Shown here one piece after another: positions 1-10,434 of a stretch of DNA of 64,000 nucleotides. The stretch covers positions 1 to 64,000 of the forward strand of contig NZ_CP046706.1 in assembly GCF_009873495.1 (NCBI RefSeq). The letters are read 5' to 3'. Each line of letters opens with the position of its first letter. Positions within the stretch are counted from its first letter, which is position 1. The stretch is from Nostoc sp. ATCC 53789. GTDB lineage: Bacteria > Cyanobacteriota > Cyanobacteriia > Cyanobacteriales > Nostocaceae. The notes under the pieces were generated by a model. That model did not search any database. It saw only the letters and a list, made by a program, of their open reading frames with translations, and had not been told where the DNA came from. A program made the position numbers and the translations under genes.

Positions 1-24
1 GTAAAAATTTATTTAAATTTATTT

Positions 25-3000
25 TCAGTAACTAATATTTCTAAGTTTCTCAAGAAGCAAAACTTCAGCGTCTGATTCCGAAAGTTCTTCTAGCTCTGCA
101 GGAATTGTTAATTCAGTTTCATTCTCGTTTTGCAACTCCAAATCATCAGATAAATTACAAAATTCCATAGAAAGAACATTTGATACTAGATAATCTACTA
201 GCTTACCAACTGTAGGATAATCAAAAGCCAAAGTAGATGGTACCGAACAACTCAAACTAGTTTGCAACTTATTCCTCAACTCCACAGAAGTTAAAGAATC
301 CATACCCAGGTCAAAAAAGCCAGTTTCTAATGAAATAGATTCGGGATTATTGATTCCCACGACTAAGGATAATTGACGACGGATATGAGCCACTAATAGG
401 GAACGACGCTCCTCGGTCGCTGCAGCTTCCAACTTAGACAGAAATTCCGAGCCAGTTACACCATAAGTTGTTTGGATAATTTTTTGCCAATCTGACAAAA
501 ATGTCCAATTGGCTACTTTCTCTTGCCATGCTGACCACTCAATTGGCACAATCCCTACTTCAGCGTCTGATAGCTTACCTTCCGGTCTAGCATTACCACT
601 CATTAGTAATTCTAGGCATTCTAACATCTGGTTCGGAGATATCACACCCATACCCTGTTGATGAATCCTAGTTTCGACACCTCGTTCTGCAGCCTCTCCC
701 ACTTGAGAAACTGCCCCCCAATGCAAGCTCAATCCTGGTAGTCCCATAGCTTGACGATAATGGGCTAAACCATCAAGAAACCCATTGGCTGCAGAATAAT
801 TTCCTTGACCAGAAGAACCCAACAGGGATGCAACAGAAGAAAACAACACAAAAAAGTCCAATGACTGATTTTGAGTTAATTGATGCAGATGCCAAGCTCC
901 CTGGACTTTGGCAGCCATCACTTTCTCAAAGCTTGACCAAGTTTGATTTGCCAATACCCGATCAGATAACATTCCCGCAGAATGAATTATCCCCGCTAAT
1001 GGTATCTTGGAGTTCTCAATGTTATGCAGCACTCTTGTAATAGCTGTAATATCAGACACATCTGCCTTTTCTACTACCACTGCCGCTCCGGCCATTTCCA
1101 ACTCCGTGAGTTTTTTCTTGGCGGCTTCATCCGGTGAACTGCGCCCTACCAAGACTAAATTCTTGGCTCCCTTGGATACCATCCAATGGGCTACTAGTAA
1201 GCCCAAACCTCCCATACCTCCGGTAATTAAGTAGGTAGCATCGGAGCGGAAACTTAAAGGCTTTTGAGTATTTACATTATCTGATGATGACTGTCGTCCT
1301 TCGATCAAGGTTTGCCTATAAGAACTGGGCACCAACCTAGCTACATAACGAGAATTACCACGCCATGCTACCTGGTCTTCCTTATCCAGAGACCAGATTT
1401 CATTAAATAGTGCATTTACTTGATCTTCTATGGCCTGCAGTGGGTCTAAATCTATGCGTACACAGTTGAGTTCTGGGTGTTCTAAGTTAATCACTTTACC
1501 CATTCCCCATAGTGAAGATTGGGCAACTCCTGGTATGACTGGGTGATTCGTCGGTACTGGTTGAGAACCAGAAGTTACTAACCATAACCAGGGTGGTTGA
1601 GATAACCCCCCTTTGACTAATGCCTGTAGCAAAAATAAGGTGGTGCCACACCCATTGAAAGATAACTTTTCTAATTCGTCAGAATTGATAGTTTTACTTA
1701 CTCCTGAAGAGATACTCCAACATTGCACTACTCCGTTTAATGATGGTGAAGATGTTGCTAGTTCCCTTATGAGTAGCTCATATTCTGATAGGTTATTGGG
1801 GTTAATAGTAAACTCTGTTGGGGCAATTTGTTCATATTTGTCCCCAGCAAATACTAAGGTACAAACATCTCCATGAGAATTTAGTTGTCTTGCTAGTTGT
1901 TGAGCAACTCCTTTATCATCTGCGAATAGCAACCAACTCTTCGCTGTTGATCCAGTGCACTCAATTGTTTGAGGTGCTTGAGCTATAATTACTGCTTGTT
2001 GAGACAATATTTCTGGCATTCCTTGAACTTCTGGCAAGGTAACTACCTGAGTAAAACCTGTATCCTCTAACACTTTCTTCCAATTACTACGACTTAGCAG
2101 AGGATAGTCTGGTCTTAATTGATAATCTTGGAACTTCCACCATCCTTCTAACAATCCAAAGACTAAATCCACCCAACTTGTGCGAGTTGTTGCTTCATAC
2201 AAAACTAACATTCCCCCTGGTGCTAACAATTGCTTCACATTGGATAGTGTTTGCTTGATATTAGTTGTTGCATGGAGGACATTGGCTGCAATAATTACAT
2301 CATATTGATAATATTCAAATCCTTGGGTTGCTGGGTCTTCTTCAATATCTAAGGTTTGATATTTTAAAAATTTATAATCACGGAATTTTTCTTGGGCTTT
2401 ACCAGTGAATAATGCTCCAATATCTGTGAACAGATATTGTGCCTGGCTTGGATTTAGATTGGGTAGAACATAACTAGTGGTTCCTCCTGTTCCAGCTCCA
2501 ATTTCCAATAACCGTATTCCTCTTGTCGGAGGTAGTTTCTCGGTGCCTTGGGTGATGACTTTTTGCACAATAGTGTTCATCACCTTGGCTGCACTTGAAT
2601 CTTCATACAGTTGGGTTGCTGTAGTTAAATCTCCTTGGGGGAAAACCAGTTGCACTGGGTCTACTGCTCCTCGCAGTACCCCATACAGTTGAGTACCACA
2701 ACGGTCTAATAATGTCAATGTTGCAGCTTCATCTGGAGCTTGGCGAAGTAAATTCTGGTTTTTTCCCGTGGGGTTGACTTTTTCCAAGGTTTGTCCAACC
2801 TTCCACTGTTGTTGTTTGCACTCAAGAATGCCCGCTTCTGATAATATTTGTAATAAACGCTTGAATAATCGCTGCTGAGTTGGAACTACTCCTAAGCGTT
2901 GGGCTGCTGTATCGGAGTCAAAAGTCTCTCCCAGTTTGTATGACCAACCCATTGACAGCAGTCCTTGCACTATATAATCTACGCTTAATTCCTCTAAGCT

Positions 3001-6000
3001 TCTTGCGAAAAGCAAAGTACTATTGTCATCTATCTGAGTAACTAATTCTGTAAGGTCCTTCGTCAGTTTTTGCTCTATTTCTACTGGTGTTAACAGGAAA
3101 TCAGGGGCTGGCAGCCTACCCAAAAGACCTTTGCTTCTCCATTCCACAGAATACAACCAATCTGTAATTGATTCCGTTTGTGTAAGTTGCAAACTCCTCA
3201 AAAATTTTTCACGGGGAGCACGTCGAAGGGTAAAACCGTCAATGCGACCAAAGGACTGACCCTTTTCATCTAGTAGATGCATATCAAAAGTACGGGTCTG
3301 CAATTGTTCATTGAATCGAGTGGGTTGATTAACATAGGCATAGAAACGGCGCGGAGCTGGACGACTCAGGGTCATCCCCTGCACCTTCCATGGAGTCCAA
3401 AATACTCCTGGTTCATCAAGACGAGAATCTAAAATCTCAGGAGTTGCGCGAGCACAGGCATCAAGAAGAGCTGGATGGATTGGTTCCCCAGCAAGTTGGG
3501 ATTCCAAGGCTTGTGGCACTTCGATTTCCCCAAGGTAAGTTCCTTCGCCTACCCAAACCTGACGCATTGCATCCAGCATCGGACCGATCCAGAAGCCTGT
3601 GTTCACATACATTTGGTTGTAAATTTCTTTTAAATTATCATTATCAATTGCTCTCAACTTTTGCTTGAGAGCTTTGATGTCTAGGTTTAAAACTGGCAAA
3701 GACGGGGGGGTCTTCACTAAAGTCATTTCAGCATGCTGCTCCCATTGGTCTTTGGAGGTAGTATCTCGGCTAAAAACTTGTACTTTTTGTTTAGTCTGGG
3801 TAGTATCAGCAGGGTGAATCAACAGTTCTGTTTCACGGGTAGTATTGGCGGTTGCCAAAATTAGAGGTTGTATAAAGTTAACCTCCTCCACCGCTACTGG
3901 TGTACCCACAGCTGCAAATGTCATGGCAATATAGCTCACACCGGGAATTACATCCGTCTCGTAGAGTTTGTGGTCTCTAATCCAGGGATGACTGGTTAGA
4001 TTGATATGCTGGTGGTAAATTATCTGCTCGGTGGATGGTAGTTCTACCTTAATTCCCAATAGTGGATACATTTGTTGATTCAGTTGTTTCGTATATCCCT
4101 GGGAAGCCTCGATCCAATAACGTTGCCGTTGAAAGGGATAAGTCGGCAATACTACCTTGCTACGAGAATAATCTTTATCAAACCCTAACCAATCAACTTT
4201 AACTCCATGCACATATAGTTCAGCCAAACTTTGTAGCATTTGCTGCCAGTCTTCTTGACCTGGTCTCAAAGAAGGCAACCAAACTCCCACATCTTCTGGC
4301 AAGCACTGTCTTCCCATGCCTAACAAAGTTGGTTTGGGTCCAATTTCTAAGAAGATGGAATAACCTTCTTGCTGTAATGCGTCCATACTTTGGGCAAATT
4401 TCACCGGTTGCCGGACATGATTTACCCAATAGCTTGCTGTGGCAATACTATTCTCTGCCCTAGCTCCCGTTACATTTGATACTAATGGAATATTTGGTTG
4501 ATTGTAGGTTATTTCTGATGCTACTGCTTCAAAGTCCGCCAACATTGGTTCCATCAAATGTGAATGGAATGCGTGAGATACTTGCAGTCGTTTTGTCTTA
4601 ATGTCTTCTGCTTCTAAGCTATTTTGAACCGCTCCAATTGCTTCTGCCTCACCAGAAATGACAATGCTTTGGGGTCCGTTAATCGATGCGATCGCTACTT
4701 TTTGAGAGTATGGTGCAATTAGTTGATTTACCTTTTCAATTGAAGCCATTACAGATAACATTTCACCCCCAGAGGATAACTGTTGCATTAGTCTTCCTCT
4801 ATGAGCAATCAGTTTTAAACCATCTTCTAAACTAAATATTCCTGCTACTGTGGCTGCCACATATTCCCCAGCACTATGCCCCATCACCACATCCGGTTTT
4901 ATTCCCCAGGATTCCCATAGTTTATAAAGAGCATATTCTATTGCAAATAAAGCTACTTGGGTATAGGCGGTTTGGTCAATAATACTACTGTTTAATTTTT
5001 GATTATCTTCTGGGTAAATAATATCTAAAATCGATTTTTTTAAATATGGTTGTAGAATTTGTTCGCACTGCTCTAAGGTTTGACGGAAGACAGGTTGGGT
5101 TTTATAGAGTTGCCTTCCCATATTTATATACTGTGAACCTTGTCCAGTAAACAGGAAGGCAATTAATGATGATTGATTATTACTAGAAGGTTTTCCTGTG
5201 AATACACCATTAATTTCTTCTTTCGCACTAATTTTTACTAATTCATCAGTTAAAACTTGAGTGTCAGGGGCGATAATTGCTAATCGATGATCAAAATGAC
5301 TACGTCCTGTATTAGCTGTATAACAGATGTCTGCTATTTCTAACTCTACGTTGCTTTCCAGATGATGCTCATAACGACTGACCAACTCTTCGAGTGCTTT
5401 TGGTGTTTTAGCTGACAAAGTTAACAGGTGAAGCGAACGCTCCTGATAATCATTATTTTTGCTTCCCTCCCCACGACCTGTTTTGACTTGATTCGGTGGT
5501 TCTTCCAAAATTAAACAAGCATTTGTACCACCAATTCCCAGTGATTTAACCCCTGCACGTCTAGGAATTCCATCAGTTTTCCAGTCTTGTAACTTTTTAT
5601 TTACATAAAATGGGCTATTGGCAAAATCAATCAAAGGGTTGGGTTGGTCAAAATGTAAGATTGGTGGTATTTTCTTATATTTTAAAGCTAATGCAGTTTT
5701 TATGAACCCTGCAACTCCGGAAGCAATTTGTAAATGTCCTACATTTGTTTTTACCGAACCAATAGCACAAAATCCTAATTTATTAGTAGTTGATCTAAAA
5801 GCCTGAGTCATAGCTGCCACTTCAATGGGGTCTCCCATGGAAGTTCCTGTACCATGAGTTTCAAAATAAGTAATAGTTTCAGCGTTAATTCCTGCTAAAG
5901 CAATCGACTCAGTCACACCAGTAGCTTGGCCTTCCTGGCTAGTAGCAGAATACCCCACTTTCATAGCTCCATCATTATTAATGGCTGACCCTTTAATCAC

Positions 6001-8850
6001 ACAGTAAATATGATCCCCATCGGCGATGGCTTCATTCAATCTCTTCAATAAAACTATTCCTGAACCATTGCCAAAAATCGTACCTTGAGCTTTAGCATCA
6101 AAGGCGCGACAATGTCCATCAGGAGACAAAATCATCCCATCTTCATATAAATGACCTGCTTTTTGGGGCACACTAACCGATACTCCCCCCGCTAAAGCCA
6201 TGTCGCACTCCCCACTGACCACACTTTGATAAGCTGTGTGGATCGCTACTAAAGAAGTTGAACAAGCCGTTTGTACATTCAGACTTGGACCCTTGAGATT
6301 TAATTTATAAGATACTCTTGTAGGTAAATAGTCTTTATCATTAGCAATTTGAATTTGGAATCCTCCCATAGAATCCAGCATCATTAAATTAGGTCCATCT
6401 TCAGCATTAAACTGATTCCGATTGGGGAATAAATTGTGCATGAAGTATGTATTCATCCCCGCACCTGCATACATACCAATTGCACCTTCATAGGTGTTTC
6501 CATCGTAACCAGCATCTTCAAGTGCTTCCCAAGCACACTCAAGGAATAAGCGTTGTTGGGGATCTATGATCATCGCCTCTCGTGTACTATAGCCAAAAAA
6601 GTTGGCATCAAATTCTTCGATGTTTTTGATAATAGGTGCAGCTTTAACGTAGTTTTTATTCTCCAATCGTTGCTTGTGAATACCTTCATTCAGGACTTCT
6701 TCCTTAGAGAAAAAAGAAATTGATTCCACTCCATCACATAAATTTTGCCAAAATTGAGAAATATTTTCTGCTCCTGGGAAGCGACAAGCCATGCCAATGA
6801 TCGCTACATCTCTTTGATTAACTGCTGATGTTCGCAATTTCGCACGGGCAATTCCGTCTTGGGATGATCCCTCTAATGAATCTTTTTTTGTCAAATATTC
6901 AACTATTGTATGAATTGTCGGATATTTAAATAAATCTACAACTGACAAGGTTGTGTCAAATAATTCCTGTAGCTTACTGTGAACTTGTGCTAGCATTACA
7001 GAATGTCCACCCAACTCAAAAAAGTTATCGTGAATCCCCACTTCCGGAATCTGTAATACTCCTTGCCAAATCTCGGCTACATCACGTTCCAACTCATTCC
7101 CCGAAACAAAATTCTGTGCCTTTAATTCAGCCAAAGCTGTGCTAATTTGAGCAACAATTTCCTTAAATTCTCCGTTTTCAAACCGTTCTTTTAATTGTTT
7201 TCTTTGAATTTTACCGATAGAAGTTTTCGGAATAGTTGTCTTTTCTAACGGAATTAAGTAATTAGGATTAATCCCAATAGATTTGACAACGTGAGTGCGA
7301 ATTGATTTAATTAGCTCCACTAAACCATTATCAATAGTCTTTTCTGTGTTAAAAAATATAGCTAATCTATCTGTACTTCTATTTTCATTCCAAATTGCAC
7401 AAGCAGCGGTATAAGAAACTTCAACCTCTCCTAATTCTTCAACAACAGCTTCTATCTCATGACTATAATAATTTACTCCATTAACAATAATTACATCTTT
7501 TTGTCGTCCTGTAATTGTTAAACATCCACCTTTTAAAAATCCTAAATCACCTGTGTTAAACCAACCATCTTTTGTAAAAGCTTCTTGGTTCGCCTCCTCA
7601 TTTTGGTAGTAGCCTATGGTTACTGAATTTCCCTGAAGTTGCAGCTGTCCAATTGTCCCCTCTTCCACCACTTGTTGATTTTCATCTACAATCCGCACAG
7701 ATGCTCCGGGTATGGGACCACCAACCGAAACAAAGGTATCCTCGTCTGAGGTGGTTTCCAAAGAGAAACTATTTGACCAAGTGATTCCTGAACAGGTTTC
7801 GCACATACCAAAAGCTGGGTGCAGTGCAGTGGATGGTAACCCATGTTGACCCAGTAATTTCAGGAAATTTCGCGCAGTTTTGGCGATAACAGGTTCCCCA
7901 GCATTTACCAAAAACCTCATGGAAGATAAATTCCAATGTTTACGGCTAATTTCTTCGGCGCGATCGCACAATAAGGTAAAGGCAAAATTCGGAGCCCAGC
8001 TAATTGTTCCTTGGTGACGAGTAATCAAATCTAGCCAGTTGAGAGGATTTTGCAAAATGTATTCCGTTGGTATGTGAACTTGCTGACAACCCAAATCCAC
8101 TGCCATAATGCTAAGGAACACTAGCGCTCCCACGTGATCCATCGGCATCCAATTCAAGGTTACATCCTGACGGTTAAAGCCATTCATCACGATTGTGCCT
8201 GCCGTCATACTTAACAAGTTCTGATGAGAGATTTTTACCGCTTTGGGTATACTTGTACTACCGGAAGTAAGCATTAGCAATGCTAAATCTTCTGGTTGGC
8301 TGACATACAAGTTTTTATCTGGTTCGCACTCTCGTAACTCATCAATGGCGATTGTCTCAAACTGCTCTGATTGAAATAGTTTTGACAAAGGTCGTATTTT
8401 CGATACTGATTTAATATCTGTTAGGATCAAACATTGTTCTAATAGCTGCCAAATATGATGAAGCTTGTTAGTACTATTACTGCCTTCTTCATAATTAATT
8501 GGCACAGGAACTGGTATAGGGATAAAACCTCCTAAAATACAACCCCAAAAACCAGCAATAAAATCTTGATTTCGTTCTAACTGAAAAATTACTTTGTCTT
8601 GGGGTTTGAGTCCCAGTTTCCTTAACCCTCCCAAGATTTTTTGCGCTTCCTCAAGTAAATCTTGATACGATTGATTATACTCAGAGCCATCCAAGTTAAT
8701 ATATGTTAAGCCTCGCCCAGAATGCTTTTTGACTGCTCTTTGTAAAACTTCTGACAAACTTTTTGGAGCATCTGCTGGCATACCCAGATACCCACTGTTA
8801 CTTAGTGCTTGTACATTTGCACCTAAATTTTCATGTGAAGGTGTAATCAT
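25..8850 (-). CDS. Hybrid FAAL / type I polyketide synthase loading module (FAAL-ACP-KS-AT-DH-cMT-KR-ACP)
   Basis: A 2941-residue megasynthase that should activate a fatty acid as acyl-AMP, load it on an ACP and perform one extension with C-methylation. Domains in order: FAAL/adenylation about 25-560 (LTSGSTSIP near 197), ACP with GGHS near 613, KS from about 683 (TACSTS near 863, HGTGT, NVGH), AT about 1235-1530 (GHSAGEY near 1323; HAFH suggests malonyl-CoA), DH near 1627 (HPW..DH, second motif HPALLDAC), C-methyltransferase (LLEIGAGTGG near 2117), KR (TGGMGGLG near 2542; SS...YSAAN near 2687), ACP with DSL near 2850. The acidic/leucine tail after the last ACP resembles a docking segment and there is no thioesterase, so the next module is probably off the left edge. 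The DH motif has Glu where Gly is usual, so activity is uncertain. The start is ATG; no clear Shine-Dalgarno is seen. No named pathway is assigned. Confidence 0.95.
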   Translation of the reverse strand: MITPSHENLGANVQALSNSGYLGMPADAPKSLSEVLQRAVKKHSGRGLTYINLDGSEYNQSYQDLLEEAQKILGGLRKLGLKPQDKVIFQLERNQDFIAGFWGCILGGFIPIPVPVPINYEEGSNSTNKLHHIWQLLEQCLILTDIKSVSKIRPLSKLFQSEQFETIAIDELRECEPDKNLYVSQPEDLALLMLTSGSTSIPKAVKISHQNLLSMTAGTIVMNGFNRQDVTLNWMPMDHVGALVFLSIMAVDLGCQQVHIPTEYILQNPLNWLDLITRHQGTISWAPNFAFTLLCDRAEEISRKHWNLSSMRFLVNAGEPVIAKTARNFLKLLGQHGLPSTALHPAFGMCETCSGITWSNSFSLETTSDEDTFVSVGGPIPGASVRIVDENQQVVEEGTIGQLQLQGNSVTIGYYQNEEANQEAFTKDGWFNTGDLGFLKGGCLTITGRQKDVIIVNGVNYYSHEIEAVVEELGEVEVSYTAACAIWNENRSTDRLAIFFNTEKTIDNGLVELIKSIRTHVVKSIGINPNYLIPLEKTTIPKTSIGKIQRKQLKERFENGEFKEIVAQISTALAELKAQNFVSGNELERDVAEIWQGVLQIPEVGIHDNFFELGGHSVMLAQVHSKLQELFDTTLSVVDLFKYPTIHTIVEYLTKKDSLEGSSQDGIARAKLRTSAVNQRDVAIIGMACRFPGAENISQFWQNLCDGVESISFFSKEEVLNEGIHKQRLENKNYVKAAPIIKNIEEFDANFFGYSTREAMIIDPQQRLFLECAWEALEDAGYDGNTYEGAIGMYAGAGMNTYFMHNLFPNRNQFNAEDGPNLMMLDSMGGFQIQIANDKDYLPTRVSYKLNLKGPSLNVQTACSTSLVAIHTAYQSVVSGECDMALAGGVSVSVPQKAGHLYEDGMILSPDGHCRAFDAKAQGTIFGNGSGIVLLKRLNEAIADGDHIYCVIKGSAINNDGAMKVGYSATSQEGQATGVTESIALAGINAETITYFETHGTGTSMGDPIEVAAMTQAFRSTTNKLGFCAIGSVKTNVGHLQIASGVAGFIKTALALKYKKIPPILHFDQPNPLIDFANSPFYVNKKLQDWKTDGIPRRAGVKSLGIGGTNACLILEEPPNQVKTGRGEGSKNNDYQERSLHLLTLSAKTPKALEELVSRYEHHLESNVELEIADICYTANTGRSHFDHRLAIIAPDTQVLTDELVKISAKEEINGVFTGKPSSNNQSSLIAFLFTGQGSQYINMGRQLYKTQPVFRQTLEQCEQILQPYLKKSILDIIYPEDNQKLNSSIIDQTAYTQVALFAIEYALYKLWESWGIKPDVVMGHSAGEYVAATVAGIFSLEDGLKLIAHRGRLMQQLSSGGEMLSVMASIEKVNQLIAPYSQKVAIASINGPQSIVISGEAEAIGAVQNSLEAEDIKTKRLQVSHAFHSHLMEPMLADFEAVASEITYNQPNIPLVSNVTGARAENSIATASYWVNHVRQPVKFAQSMDALQQEGYSIFLEIGPKPTLLGMGRQCLPEDVGVWLPSLRPGQEDWQQMLQSLAELYVHGVKVDWLGFDKDYSRSKVVLPTYPFQRQRYWIEASQGYTKQLNQQMYPLLGIKVELPSTEQIIYHQHINLTSHPWIRDHKLYETDVIPGVSYIAMTFAAVGTPVAVEEVNFIQPLILATANTTRETELLIHPADTTQTKQKVQVFSRDTTSKDQWEQHAEMTLVKTPPSLPVLNLDIKALKQKLRAIDNDNLKEIYNQMYVNTGFWIGPMLDAMRQVWVGEGTYLGEIEVPQALESQLAGEPIHPALLDACARATPEILDSRLDEPGVFWTPWKVQGMTLSRPAPRRFYAYVNQPTRFNEQLQTRTFDMHLLDEKGQSFGRIDGFTLRRAPREKFLRSLQLTQTESITDWLYSVEWRSKGLLGRLPAPDFLLTPVEIEQKLTKDLTELVTQIDDNSTLLFARSLEELSVDYIVQGLLSMGWSYKLGETFDSDTAAQRLGVVPTQQRLFKRLLQILSEAGILECKQQQWKVGQTLEKVNPTGKNQNLLRQAPDEAATLTLLDRCGTQLYGVLRGAVDPVQLVFPQGDLTTATQLYEDSSAAKVMNTIVQKVITQGTEKLPPTRGIRLLEIGAGTGGTTSYVLPNLNPSQAQYLFTDIGALFTGKAQEKFRDYKFLKYQTLDIEEDPATQGFEYYQYDVIIAANVLHATTNIKQTLSNVKQLLAPGGMLVLYEATTRTSWVDLVFGLLEGWWKFQDYQLRPDYPLLSRSNWKKVLEDTGFTQVVTLPEVQGMPEILSQQAVIIAQAPQTIECTGSTAKSWLLFADDKGVAQQLARQLNSHGDVCTLVFAGDKYEQIAPTEFTINPNNLSEYELLIRELATSSPSLNGVVQCWSISSGVSKTINSDELEKLSFNGCGTTLFLLQALVKGGLSQPPWLWLVTSGSQPVPTNHPVIPGVAQSSLWGMGKVINLEHPELNCVRIDLDPLQAIEDQVNALFNEIWSLDKEDQVAWRGNSRYVARLVPSSYRQTLIEGRQSSSDNVNTQKPLSFRSDATYLITGGMGGLGLLVAHWMVSKGAKNLVLVGRSSPDEAAKKKLTELEMAGAAVVVEKADVSDITAITRVLHNIENSKIPLAGIIHSAGMLSDRVLANQTWSSFEKVMAAKVQGAWHLHQLTQNQSLDFFVLFSSVASLLGSSGQGNYSAANGFLDGLAHYRQAMGLPGLSLHWGAVSQVGEAAERGVETRIHQQGMGVISPNQMLECLELLMSGNARPEGKLSDAEVGIVPIEWSAWQEKVANWTFLSDWQKIIQTTYGVTGSEFLSKLEAAATEERRSLLVAHIRRQLSLVVGINNPESISLETGFFDLGMDSLTSVELRNKLQTSLSCSVPSTLAFDYPTVGKLVDYLVSNVLSMEFCNLSDDLELQNENETELTIPAELEELSESDAEVLLLEKLRNISY

Positions 8851-8891
8851 TGTAGCATTTTTCTTTATAGTGTAGGCTTTTCAGTACTTAG

Positions 8892-9159
8892 TTAGGACTT
8901 ACGCAACTGGTATAGAACCCATTTGGGATCTATTTGTTAGCTAGCCGTTTGAGCATCAATCTGATGAAACAAAGGTTGAGCTTTGCTGTAGCTGCTGCTG
9001 AGAGTTATCTCAAAATTTTTCACCAAACTCTTGCATCGTTCCATCCAAGCGTTTGAGCGTTCAATTACCCAACGAGTTGCGATCAGGGCAAATCCTGTTT
9101 TACCAAGGGCGGCTTTTTCGGCTTTGGTTGGCTTGGGTGCTAGTTCAAACCGAATCTTA
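8892..9159 (-). mobile_element. IS5-type transposase C-terminal fragment with its terminal repeat
   Basis: Reading the minus strand from about 9159 to the stop at 8937-8939 gives an uninterrupted 74-residue transposase tail, including RWVIERSNAWMERCKSL, which matches the catalytic-Glu region of IS5/IS427-like DDE transposases. It ends QIDAQTAS-stop. Just beyond the stop, at 8892-8910, is TTAGGACTTACGCAACTGG, which looks like the terminal inverted repeat of such elements in cyanobacteria. The N-terminal two thirds and the other end are absent, so this is a dead remnant. It sits directly upstream of the PKS start codon and may supply or disrupt its promoter. Confidence 0.75.
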
Positions 9160-9196
9160 GGGGTTAAGCAAAAATAAATTGAACAAACCTTTTTGT

Positions 9197-9412
9197 GATG
9201 TCACTTAAAGGATAATGTGGCCGAAATTAAAACATAAAGTGACCGCAAAGCAGAACTTAGTAGGGAAGGGTGTTTAAGAGATTTGAATGCGTTAGCCAAG
9301 CTTAACGAAGTTATCGGTGCAGATTGTGTGCAACGTAAAAATAGCATTCCAGCTTGATTGGGGCGGCCACTTTATCCTTTAAAAACGGCCACTTTATCCT
9401 TTAAGTGACATC
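9197..9412. repeat. About 216-bp MITE-like element, 27-bp terminal inverted repeats, internal end repeats
   Basis: The ends begin GATGTCACTTAAAGGATAA at 9197 and finish with the reverse complement at 9412, with one mismatch over about 27 bases. The right end carries the motif GGCCACTTTATCCTTTAA twice (9364-9381 and 9387-9404), and a weaker copy (ATAAAGTGACCG) lies inside the left end. TGTCA-type termini with repeated subterminal motifs resemble transposase-binding arrays of Tn7-like or IS21-like elements. A short frame ending at about 9355 could be the last codons of the lost transposase. No obvious target duplication. Confidence 0.55.
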
Positions 9413-9519
9413 CTGCGGCAAGGTTATGCTTTCAAAAGCGGCAAACTTATGGTTACAGTGACACTTTTTTGGGGTATCTGTCTTGGCAACACTATAAATC
9501 GTGGGGTATTCATCAAGTT

Positions 9520-9601
9520 ATAAAAAATGGGGAGGCTTTTTTCGGTTGCTTGTCTGTTCACCTCAGTTACTTAAGTTGTTTGAAGCTTCCCCATTTTTTA
9601 T
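9520..9601. repeat. 82-bp long-stem inverted repeat
   Basis: The arms ATAAAAAATGGGGAGGCTT (9520-9538) and its complement (9583-9601) match at 18 of 19 positions around a 44-base loop. It could be a small palindromic element or a transcription terminator that works in either direction because both sides are flanked by A/T runs. There is no adjacent intact gene for it to terminate. Confidence 0.4.
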
Positions 9602-9780
9602 GATGTTGTCCCAAGGGTATCCAGGGCGAACGCACAGCATTTCTGAAACCCTTGCTAGGATAAGGATATTGACGAAAAAAGAGGCTCAATTAAAAAACGT
9701 CGAAACTCTTGCTATTGAAGGATTCTTATAATTTAGATGCCTTTGCTCTGCAAGGGTATCGAAGGTTTGTTCAATTTATT

Positions 9781-10434
9781 CCAGCGAGGAGCTTTGCAAG
9801 ATATCTTAAGATCCTGCTTCAGTTCATTAGAAACTGAGCAAAGCTGAGACTAAATTGTTATTAACAGCATATTTCCTTCTTGGGTTCCAAAAAAACTGTC
9901 TTTAGATAGATGATTTCACTTGACAAGAGATAAATTAGTATAGTATGGCAAGAATTAGGTTGAAGACAAAATAAGATACCCTTATCTTTTATCCGCCATA
10001 AACTACGATTAACACTACTTCCCTTGATATACAACACTTTCACCAACATGCGATCGCGGAGGGTGCATGTTGGCAACGGAATACAAACTATTACGCTGCC
10101 GATGAATTTTGCTTGTCTTTGGTATCGTCTTTGATGCGTAATCCAAGCGATAACCATTTACAGGGTGCTAACTTTCAGTTATAGTTAGCCGTAACTTATT
10201 ATATACACAATGCAACTATAACTTTGACTTGGTGCAAAGATAGTTTACAAAAGTTGCTCAGGCGGTTGCCATAATATTGGTTCAGCGAAGAGACAGAGGT
10301 ATTGCTGCACAAGTATGCCTTCGGGAAAACTTTTCTCCCTGATCAGGTTCCTGTCCCTCAATCTCTAAGATTCGGATCATGTATAATTGCAACCGCCTTG
10401 ATGCAGAACCGTCTGGGAATACAAATTGCCTGCT
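9781..10434. other. Intergenic stretch without a supported gene
   Basis: Several open frames of 70-98 codons cross this region on both strands, but none has a ribosome binding site, conserved-looking motif or composition typical of neighbouring genes. A HIP1-like GCGATCGC occurs near 10050. It is best read as degenerate insertion-sequence debris. Confidence 0.4.

Larger units (their letters stand above)
9173..9780. mobile_element. 608-bp interval bounded by 19-bp perfect inverted repeats
   Basis: The 19 bases AATAAATTGAACAAACCTT at 9173-9191 recur in exact reverse complement at 9762-9780. The interval contains two further inverted-repeat structures (9197-9412 and 9520-9601) and no convincing gene; the 76-codon frame at 9501-9731 runs through a hairpin and has no recognisable features. 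The geometry is that of a non-autonomous or decayed element that itself received insertions. No flanking target duplication is evident by eye. Confidence 0.5.

Noticed and set aside
9861..10157. 98-codon minus-strand frame
   Set aside because: No ribosome binding site, no coding-like composition and located in mobile-element debris.
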